NCBI GenBank assembly: GCA_051878835.1
Contig: JBJEKW010000081.1
Span: 1 to 64,000, forward strand
DNA from: Olsenella_K sp051878835
Lineage (GTDB): Bacteria > Actinomycetota > Coriobacteriia > Coriobacteriales > Atopobiaceae
Length of the DNA stretch: 64,000 nt
Direction of reading: 5' to 3'
This document shows, in pieces, positions 57,749 through 64,000 of the stretch. Under the pieces are notes generated by a model. The model had not been told where the DNA came from, made no database searches, and saw nothing but the letters and a program-made list of their open reading frames with translations. Within the stretch, counting starts at the first letter, position 1. Each line of letters opens with the position of its first letter. The translations under genes and the position numbers were made by a program.

Positions 57749-58027
57749 GGTGCCTCCTTGCCGGCGCTGCCGGCCGGTGGCCGGGCGCCAATCGTTGCAT
57801 TCTGTCGAAATGCTACCACGCATGCCGTCGGGTTCCGGTTCCGTGATGCGTTTGATATGTCCACGAAACACAGCGCACAGACCGGGGCGGCGCGGCGCGC
57901 TAGAATGCCTAAGGTCGAAAGAGTTGCCAGGGTTCCAAGCCAAAATCAGGGCTCCAAACCAAAACAGGCCGTCAAACCAAAACTGGCCATCAAACCAATA
58001 CCCCTCGAACCAAATCTAAGGAGAAGC
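57749..58027. promoter_or_regulatory. Divergent region with an 18-bp tandem repeat
   Basis: This region carries the promoters of the aromatic operon (minus) and the exonuclease gene (plus). TAGAAT at 57901-57906 could be a -10 box for the latter. Two and a half 18-bp units starting AAACCAAAAC lie at 57956-58007, with a diverged unit before them at 57936-57955. AAGGAG at 58018-58023 fixes the exonuclease start. Confidence 0.5.
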
Positions 58028-58864
58028 ATGTCCTTCTTGCGCGCATCCGACCTGCCCACGAGCTATGTGAGCTACGACCTCGAGACCACGGGGCTGGGTA
58101 CGCAGGCGCAGATCATCGAGATTGGCGCCGTGCGCGTGATCGACCGCGGCGAGGACGAGCGCTTCGACACCTTTGTGGCCCTGGACGAGGGGGTGCACAT
58201 CGAGCCTGCGGCGGCTCGGCTGACGCACATCAGCGAGGACATGCTGGCGGGCGCGCCGTCGGTGGAGGAGGCCTATCGGCAGTTTGCCGAGTTCGTGGGC
58301 GACTTTCCGCTGGTGGGGCAGAACATCCGCCGCTTTGACAACGCGTTCGTGAACCGTGCCGCGCGGCGGGCGCAGCTGCCCTCCGTCGTGCAGAACGGCT
58401 GCTACGACACGATGCTGCTGTTCCGTAAGGTCGTGGGCGGCCCGGCGAACCTGGCAGCCATCTGCCAGTATTACGGGATCCAAAACGAGCAGGCGCATCG
58501 GGCGTGGGCTGACGCTCGCGCCACCAGCGACTGCTACCTTGCCATTCTGCACGACGCCGAGTCCCTGACGGTGGAGGCGCGCGGCGCGGACGCCCCCGTG
58601 GTGGCGCACGAGCTGGATGGGGAGGTCGTCTGCTTCACGGGCAACACGCGCGAGTACCCCAAGCTGATGTGCGAGACCGTTGCCGTGCGCCACGGGGCCC
58701 TGCTGGCGCACAAGGTCAGCCATCGGACGACGCTCCTGGTGTGCCTGGAGCCTCACGAGACGAACAACGTGCGCCGCGCCCGCCAGCTGGGCTGCCCCAT
58801 GATGGCGGGGGACGAGTTTTTGGCTCGGCTGGGCCTGACCAGCGAGGACCTGCGCAGGCGGTAG
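58028..58864 (+). CDS. DnaQ-like 3'-5' exonuclease with C-terminal BRCT domain
   Basis: 278 residues from ATG 58028 behind AAGGAG. The DEDDh exonuclease motifs are YVSYDLETTG, VGQNIRRFDNAF and AHRAWADARATSD. After residue about 195, GEVVCFTGNTREYP, then AVRHGALLAHKVSHRTTLLV, has the shape of a BRCT domain as found in DNA ligase and some PolIII epsilon-like proteins. It may act in DNA repair. The reading frame is also open upstream through a Lys/Pro hexapeptide repeat, noted as a finding. Confidence 0.88.
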   Translation: MSFLRASDLPTSYVSYDLETTGLGTQAQIIEIGAVRVIDRGEDERFDTFVALDEGVHIEPAAARLTHISEDMLAGAPSVEEAYRQFAEFVGDFPLVGQNIRRFDNAFVNRAARRAQLPSVVQNGCYDTMLLFRKVVGGPANLAAICQYYGIQNEQAHRAWADARATSDCYLAILHDAESLTVEARGADAPVVAHELDGEVVCFTGNTREYPKLMCETVAVRHGALLAHKVSHRTTLLVCLEPHETNNVRRARQLGCPMMAGDEFLARLGLTSEDLRRR

Positions 58865-58889
58865 CGGCTGCGGGCGGGGCCGCTGGCGC

Positions 58890-59600
58890 CGGATGCGCGC
58901 GAAAGCGTGGCCGCCGCAATCGTGGCCGCTGCAAACGTGGCCACCGCGGGCTGCGTGTGCAAACGTGGCCGCTACGGGTACCCGTTCCCGACAGGTTTGC
59001 GCAGACGGGCTCAAGGGATGTGGGCCAGGGCGCCCATATCCGGGTCTGAGAGGCGAATCAGTGCAAAGCGCACGGGTCTGGGTACTCACACCTCGGACTC
59101 CTGGCAGGATTTCTGCAAGGGTGTCAGGTTCGGGTACCCGAAGGTCGGACCCCTTCAGGGGCCAGTTTTGGGCTTCTCGCAAAATCCCAGGTAGATGGGG
59201 TGGTCCAATACTTGGTCACCCCGATCTGGCATTGGTTTCTGCAAGGGTGCCAGGTTCGGGTACCCACACCTCGGACCCCTGTCAGGATTTCTGCAAGGGT
59301 TGGAGGTTTGGGTGCCCAAGCTCGCGCATTCCGTACAGCTAAGTGCACAGTGCGCTGGTCTGGGTACCCACTTCCAGTTAGTCTGCACCGGTGGGTGCAA
59401 GGTCTACGGGTCTGGGTACCCACTCCGGGGTAGTCTGCACCGGGCGAAATTGCCCCTCTTACAAATGGCCTGGTAGAAGGCCTGGCGCTAGAGAGCTTGT
59501 AGGTCGGACGGTGCAGAGTCTCTCAGTCTGGGTACCCAGAAGTGGCTAGTCTGCACCTGGAAGTGCAGAGTCGCTAGGTTCGGGTACCCAAACCTGGCTA
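58890..59600. repeat. Cluster of GGGTACCC-centred repeats
   Basis: The palindrome GGGTACCC, or a one-base variant, occurs at 58976, 59080 (GGGTACTC), 59132, 59258, 59310 (GGGTGCCC), 59362, 59414, 59530 and 59582. It is usually preceded by GGTTC or GGTCT and flanked at 20-40 bases by CTGCA, for example TAGTCTGCACC or TTTCTGCAAGGG. The units are variably spaced and diverged. The first 90 bases carry another short repeat, CGTGGCCGC followed by GCAA (three or four copies). No gene is convincing here. Confidence 0.85.
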
Positions 59601-60006
59601 GTCTGCAACAGTCGACGAGGTGTGCTCGCAGCCGTCGGCGCGCCGTGCCTGAAGTGGGACGCAGCCGCCGGCGTGCCGTGCCTGAAGTGGGAAGTGGCCA
59701 GCGCGGCGTCCTTACACCGGCGTGACCCGGGGCTGTTCTAGGCAGGGTAGGGCGGGGAAACAGTGATAAAGCCCCTGCTCGGCCCAGGAGAAGCCCTTCT
59801 TTGCTGTTGCCAGAAAAGTTTTTTTCGTTCTCAATACAGCCCGCCACCTGCGCAAACGCAAAATGTATACCGAACAGGTAGGAAATATTGGAAATACCTA
59901 GTTGCATGGTAGGGATTAAAGTGCCACACTGTGCAGCAGCCGATGGCCGCAAGAGCGCCTGACCACGGCTCCCTACAAAGGCGATTGATTGCATAGGAGA
60001 GGCATC
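59601..60006 (+). promoter_or_regulatory. cysK upstream region
   Basis: The stretch 59640-59700 has a short direct repeat, GGCGCGCCGTGCCTGAAGTG-like, about 36 bases apart. Further on lies an AT-rich stretch. TTGCAT at 59902-59907 and AAGTGCCACACT at 59919-59930 recur upstream of cysE. AGGAG is just before the cysK start. No gene is seen. Confidence 0.45.
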
Positions 60007-60915
60007 ATGAAGTACGCAGGCCACGTAGAATCTCTCATCGGCTCCACCCCTCTGGTTGACCTCACGTCCCTCGGCAGCGGCAAGGCCCGCGTGCTGGGCA
60101 AGTACGAGGCCACGAACCCCGGCGGCTCCATCAAGGACCGCATTGCCAAGGCCATGCTGGACGCGGCCGAGAAGGACGGCTCGCTGAAGCCCGGCGGCAC
60201 CGTGATCGAGCCCACCAGCGGCAACACCGGCGTCGGCCTGGCCATGCTGGCGGCCGAGCGCGGCTATCACATGATCCTGGTCATGCCCGAGACCATGTCC
60301 ATCGAGAGGCGCAAGCTCGCTGCCAGCTATGGCGCAAAGATCGAGCTGACCCCCGGCTCCGAGGGCATGAAGGGCGCCGTCAAGCGCGCCGAGGAGCTGC
60401 GCCAGTCCATCCCCGGTGCCATCGTGGCCGGCCAGTTCACGAACCCCGCGAACCCCCGCGCCCACTACCAGACCACCGGTCCGGAGATCTGGCGTGACAC
60501 CGAGGGCACCGTCACCGCAGTCGTCGCTGGCGTCGGCACCGGAGGCACCATCTCGGGCACCGCGAAGTTCCTGAAGGAGCAGAACCCCGCGGTTCGCGGC
60601 ATCGCCGTCGAGCCCGCCGAGTCCCAGGTCCTGGCTGGCAAGCCCGCCGGCCCGCACCGCATCCAGGGCATCGGCGCAGGCTTCATCCCCAAGACCTACG
60701 ACGCGTCCGTCGTGGACGAGGTCGTGCCCGTGACCTCCGACGACGCCATCGCGACGAAGAAGCGCCTGGCCGAGTCCGGCCTGCTGGTGGGCATCTCGTC
60801 CGGTGCCGCCGTGGCGGCCGCGCTGCAGCTGGCGGACCGTCCCGAGTACGAGGGCGGCACCATTGTGGCCGTCCTGCCCGACACGGGCGAGCGCTACCTG
60901 TCCATGGACCTGTAG
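60007..60915 (+). CDS. cysK: Cysteine synthase (O-acetylserine sulfhydrylase)
   Basis: 302 residues from ATG 60007 (AGGAG upstream). ATNPGGSIKDRIAKAML holds the PLP Lys43, PTSGNTGVGLAMLA the phosphate/substrate loop, and GVGTGGTISGTAKFL the PLP phosphate cradle. It makes cysteine from O-acetylserine and sulfide, using the product of CysE encoded at 33 kb. It is monocistronic and followed by a terminator. Confidence 0.97.
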   Translation: MKYAGHVESLIGSTPLVDLTSLGSGKARVLGKYEATNPGGSIKDRIAKAMLDAAEKDGSLKPGGTVIEPTSGNTGVGLAMLAAERGYHMILVMPETMSIERRKLAASYGAKIELTPGSEGMKGAVKRAEELRQSIPGAIVAGQFTNPANPRAHYQTTGPEIWRDTEGTVTAVVAGVGTGGTISGTAKFLKEQNPAVRGIAVEPAESQVLAGKPAGPHRIQGIGAGFIPKTYDASVVDEVVPVTSDDAIATKKRLAESGLLVGISSGAAVAAALQLADRPEYEGGTIVAVLPDTGERYLSMDL

Positions 60916-60987
60916 GACGGCAGGCGTTCCTAGAGCACCAAGTGCCTCTGAGCAATAAGCGCTTCTGAATGCGGTTCTTCTTGGCTG

Positions 60988-61023
60988 GCGCCAGGTGCAG
61001 CGATGCCACACCTGGCGCTTTTT
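60988..61023 (+). terminator. Intrinsic terminator of cysK
   Basis: GCGCCAGGTG and CACCTGGCGC pair perfectly over 10 bp around an 11-base loop and are followed by TTTTT. It lies 73 bases after the cysK stop. Confidence 0.92.
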
Positions 61024-61203
61024 CTGTCGAGCATGTGGCTTGGCCACCGTTCTGGCCGCCAGAGGTGCCAGGTCAATGGTCGAGCCGCTAGCTAGGTAGA
61101 GTCTCCGTCCTGTTGCCAGCCAGGCCAGCCGTCGCGGACGATTGGTGGAGCCGCGGCGGGCCGCCTTGCCCCTGCAGGCGTTCGTGCTACACTAGCCGAC
61201 GTT

Positions 61204-61280
61204 GCCCCTATAGCTCAGTGGATTAGAGCGTTCGCCTCCGGAGCGAAAGGTCGTGGGTTCGAATCCCCCTGGGGGCACCA
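61204..61280 (+). tRNA. tRNA-Arg (anticodon CCG)
   Basis: A full cloverleaf: acceptor GCCCCTA with TGGGGGC, D arm with AGCTCAGTGGATTAGAGC, anticodon arm TTCGC-CTCCGGA-GCGAA with CCG at 61238-61240, T arm GTGGG-TTCGAAT-CCCCC, and an encoded CCA end. It reads CGG codons. It lies 66 bases before the P-type ATPase gene. Confidence 0.97.
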
Positions 61281-61346
61281 TGGTTTATCCTTTCGGGCCG
61301 CCTTGCCGTCTGGGCTGGGCGGCCCGTTCGTATAGAGGGGATGCGC

Positions 61347-63890
61347 ATGGGCCAAACTCCCGCAGACCTAGACGACCAGCGCGGTACCGACCAGCATGGC
61401 TCCAGCCAGCCCGACGCAAAACAGCGCGGCACCGACCAGCCTGACGCTGACAAGTCCGGTACAAGCCTAGGCGATGACGACCTGGCGTCGCGCGGCCTCA
61501 GCTCCGAGGAGGTTGCCGACCGCGTGAGGCGCGGCCTGGTGAACGCCAACTCCGACATCCGCACGAAGTCCGTCAAGCGCATCATCGCCGAGCACACGCT
61601 GACCACCTTCAACCTGGTGAACGTGATACTGGCTGCCCTGGTGGCCGTCACGGGCCAGTATCGCAACATGGCCTTCATGGTCATCGTGCTGACAAACCTT
61701 TTGGTGGGCGTCGTGCAGGAGCTGCGCGCGAAGCGCATGGTGGACCGCCTGACCATCCTGACCGCGAAGGCCGTCAAGGTCAGGCGAGAAGGGCGCGTCG
61801 AGGAGGTGGGCGTGCACGACCTGGTGCTGGACGACGTAATCGAGCTGTCGCGCGGCGACCAGGTGCCCGCCGACTCCACGGTCCTGCAGGGCCAGCCCCG
61901 CATGAACGAGAGCCTGCTGACGGGCGAGTCGGCCACGGTGCCGAAGAAGGCGGGCGACCTTTTGTACTCGGGCAGCTTCGTGGACTCGGGCTACGTGGTG
62001 GCGCGAGTCCAGAAGGTGGGCGCTGACGGCTACGCGGCTCGCATCAGCGCCGAGGCAAAGCAGCTGAAGGCCGTGCGCTCCGAGATACTGACCACGCTGC
62101 GCACCATCATCGGCCTGGCGACCCGCCTGATGGTGCCCCTGGGCATCGGCCTGTTCCTGCGCACATACTTCTCGGACGGCGCCACGCTGAACGGCGCCAT
62201 CCTGACCACCGTGGCCGCGCTCGTGGGCATGATCCCGCAGGGCCTCATCCTGCTGACGTCCAGCGTCCTGGCCATCGCCACCATTCGCCTGGGCCACCGC
62301 AACGTGTTGGTGCAGCAGAGCTACTGCGTCGAGACGCTGGCGCGCGTGGACACGCTGTGCCTAGACAAGACGGGCACCATCACCAGCGGCGCCATGGAGG
62401 TGGACGACGTCAGGCCCGTGGGGGAGGGCTCCTCCGCGGACGCCTTGGCCCAGGCGCGTCGGCGTGTGCTGCAGGCGGCGCTCAGCGTGGTCCGCGCGAA
62501 CGAGGGCGACATTAACGCCACCGCGCGCGCCGTGATGGAGCGCGCGGTCGCCGACGGCGTCGAGGCGCTGGATGCCGTGGTGGCCGTGCCCTTCAGCTCC
62601 GAGCGAAAGCTGTCGGGATGCACCGTGGCCGATGGGCGCTCGTTCGTCATGGGCGCCTCTCAGTTCGTGCTGCACGAGGACTACCAGGCGTACGAGTCCG
62701 CGGTCCGCTCGTTCGACCCGCTGGACCGCGTCGTGGTGGTAGCGCAGGTGGACGGCTTCACGACGGAGGGGGCGCCCCAGGGGCGTCCGCGCGTCCTGGG
62801 GTTCGTGGGTATCCGCGACCAGATCCGCCCGACCGCCAGCCGCACCATCGCGTTCTTCCGCCAGGCGGGCGTGGAGCCCAAGGTCATCTCGGGAGACGAC
62901 GCGGCCACGGTGGCGGCCATCGCCCGCAGGGTGGGCGTGCCGGGGGCCGACAGCTACGTGGACGCCACGACGCTGGACACGTCCCAGAAGCTGCGACAGG
63001 CGGCCTCCACCTGCGCCGTGTTCGGGCGCGTGACCCCTCAGCAGAAGCGCTCGCTCGTGCGCGCGCTGCAGCAGGAGGGCCGTACGGTGGCCATGACGGG
63101 CGACGGCGTGAACGACGTGCTGGCGCTGCGCGAGGCCGACTGCTCGGTGGCCATGGCGTCGGGTTCGGCGGCCGCCCGAAACGTCGCCGAGATCGTGCTC
63201 GTGGATGACGACTTCGCGCATATGCCCGAGGTCGTGGCCGAGGGCAGGCGCTCCATCAACAACCTGCAGCGCTCGGCGTCCCTGTTCCTGGTAAAGACGG
63301 TCTTCTCGGCCGCGCTGGCGTTCATCTGCATCTTTATGCCGCCGTACCCCTTCGTGCCCGTGCAGATGTCGCTTCTGTCCGCGGCGGTCATCGGCGTGCC
63401 GTCGTTCGTGCTGGCGCTGGAGCCTAACCACGAGCTGGTGCGTGGCAGCTTCCTGGTGAACGTGCTGTCCAAGTCGCTGCCCGCCTCGGTGACGGAGGTG
63501 GTGGCGCTGGGCATCTGCCTGTGGCTGGGGCGCATGACGCAGATGGAGTTCGCGCAGATATCCACAGCCTGCCTGTTTTTGGCGCTGGCAGTGGGCTTTG
63601 CGCTCATAGTCAGGATCTCCCTGCCGCTGACGCCCCTGCGGGTGGCGCTTCTGTGCTTCATCATGGCCATGGTCGCGTTCGCCTCGATCTGGATGGCGGG
63701 ATTCTTCGAGATAGCGCGGCTGGAGGGGTCCGTGGCAGTATTGTTACTAGTGGGGGCCGCGGCCTCCGTGGTGTTGTTCAATGTCCTATACGACCGGTTC
63801 GGGCGCTACGCCCAGGGCGACGGCAGCAGGTTTGCCCGCCTGGTATCAAGGCTGGAGGCAAGGGATGCAAGGAAGCGAAGCAGCGTTTAG
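61347..63890 (+). CDS. P-type cation-transporting ATPase (CtpE-like)
   Basis: 847 residues. AGAGGGG touches ATG 61341, so ATG 61347 is the likelier start. A hydrophilic 45-residue Asp/Gln-rich tail comes first. Family motifs are LLTGESATVPKK (actuator), CLDKTGTITSG with phosphorylated Asp340, and TGDGVNDVLALREADCSVA. The fourth helix has GMIPQGLILL where many members have PEGL. There are two helix pairs before the catalytic loop and about six helices after it. The layout resembles the mycobacterial CtpE group, linked to calcium, but the ion is not assigned by sequence alone. Its last bases overlap the next gene. Confidence 0.92.
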   Translation: MGQTPADLDDQRGTDQHGSSQPDAKQRGTDQPDADKSGTSLGDDDLASRGLSSEEVADRVRRGLVNANSDIRTKSVKRIIAEHTLTTFNLVNVILAALVAVTGQYRNMAFMVIVLTNLLVGVVQELRAKRMVDRLTILTAKAVKVRREGRVEEVGVHDLVLDDVIELSRGDQVPADSTVLQGQPRMNESLLTGESATVPKKAGDLLYSGSFVDSGYVVARVQKVGADGYAARISAEAKQLKAVRSEILTTLRTIIGLATRLMVPLGIGLFLRTYFSDGATLNGAILTTVAALVGMIPQGLILLTSSVLAIATIRLGHRNVLVQQSYCVETLARVDTLCLDKTGTITSGAMEVDDVRPVGEGSSADALAQARRRVLQAALSVVRANEGDINATARAVMERAVADGVEALDAVVAVPFSSERKLSGCTVADGRSFVMGASQFVLHEDYQAYESAVRSFDPLDRVVVVAQVDGFTTEGAPQGRPRVLGFVGIRDQIRPTASRTIAFFRQAGVEPKVISGDDAATVAAIARRVGVPGADSYVDATTLDTSQKLRQAASTCAVFGRVTPQQKRSLVRALQQEGRTVAMTGDGVNDVLALREADCSVAMASGSAAARNVAEIVLVDDDFAHMPEVVAEGRRSINNLQRSASLFLVKTVFSAALAFICIFMPPYPFVPVQMSLLSAAVIGVPSFVLALEPNHELVRGSFLVNVLSKSLPASVTEVVALGICLWLGRMTQMEFAQISTACLFLALAVGFALIVRISLPLTPLRVALLCFIMAMVAFASIWMAGFFEIARLEGSVAVLLLVGAAASVVLFNVLYDRFGRYAQGDGSRFARLVSRLEARDARKRSSV

Positions 63891-64000
63891 GGAGCAGGTC
63901 CTGGCGGCACGCCACCCGAAGGAGCTGGAGGCCGCAGGCATCAGGCGCAGGGTCTTCGACGTCTCGCAGATCCCCGGGGCGCAGAGGCTCCCGCGCGCCC
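63865..64000 (+). CDS. N-terminal fragment of an unrecognised protein (cut by window end)
   Basis: An ATG at 63865 preceded by GGAGGCAAGG opens a frame with no stop to the window edge (45 codons). It overlaps the end of the ATPase gene by 26 bases, suggesting translational coupling. The start is MQGSEAAFREQVLAAR, with HPKELEAAGIRRRVFDVSQI following. Family not recognised from this fragment. Confidence 0.6.
   Translation, partial: MQGSEAAFREQVLAARHPKELEAAGIRRRVFDVSQIPGAQRLPRA

Overview
The window is a piece of a high-GC chromosome. The codon usage (GAC, CTG, GGC and CGC rich outside one island), the anaerobic enzymes (a glycyl radical enzyme, an oxidoreductase/ornithine-cyclodeaminase-type operon) and the gene mix suggest an anaerobic actinobacterium of the Coriobacteriia, perhaps Olsenella/Atopobium-like. 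That placement is inference from gene content, not a database match.

Region 1 (461-15372) is a self-contained defence island of visibly lower GC. It holds a PD-(D/E)XK nuclease of the DUF2357/PDDEXK_7 type, a CRISPR array with 15 spacers, cas2, a reverse transcriptase-Cas1 fusion, a convergent cas6, and a complete type III-B effector operon (cmr1, an HD-less cas10, cmr3, cmr4, cmr5, cmr6). The operon ends in a large CorA-like membrane protein. This is the most interesting part of the window. It looks like an RNA-sensing system whose adaptation module may copy RNA and whose Cas10 keeps only the nucleotide-making GGDD site. Its output is probably a signal that opens or disrupts a membrane channel. 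The RT carries YADN instead of YADD. Two spacers encode, on their complementary strand, nearly the same peptide, as if homologous phage genes had been sampled twice.

Region 2 (15373-16656) is a gene-poor boundary with two copies of a long palindromic element.

Region 3 (16657-36973) is housekeeping: an L,D-transpeptidase, an rRNA methyltransferase, ftsH, ileS with an Ile T-box leader, lspA, a RluD-type pseudouridine synthase, a GT2 glycosyltransferase, IMP dehydrogenase, a glycyl radical enzyme without a neighbouring activase, cysE and leuS.

Region 4 (37323-44829) is a catabolic block. Four oxidoreductase subunits resemble hydrogen-cyanide-synthase or D-hydroxyproline-dehydrogenase-type complexes and are followed by an ornithine-cyclodeaminase/mu-crystallin-family protein. 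An AraC-type regulator, a P-II-like protein and an amino-acid (APC) transporter follow.

Region 5 (44939-48428) has trpS, a YgjP-type metallopeptidase, a 5-formyl-THF cyclo-ligase and one unrecognised gene.

Region 6 (48505-57748, minus strand) is a near-complete shikimate/aromatic amino acid operon in the order aroF-tyrA-aroB-aroA-aroC-pheA-aroE/K, followed by a gene fusing a PTS EIIB domain to type II dehydroquinase (AroQ). The EIIB-AroQ fusion is unusual.

Region 7 (58028-64000) has a DnaQ-BRCT exonuclease, a 0.6 kb tract with nine GGGTACCC-centred repeats, cysK, tRNA-Arg(CCG), a P-type ATPase and the start of a further gene.
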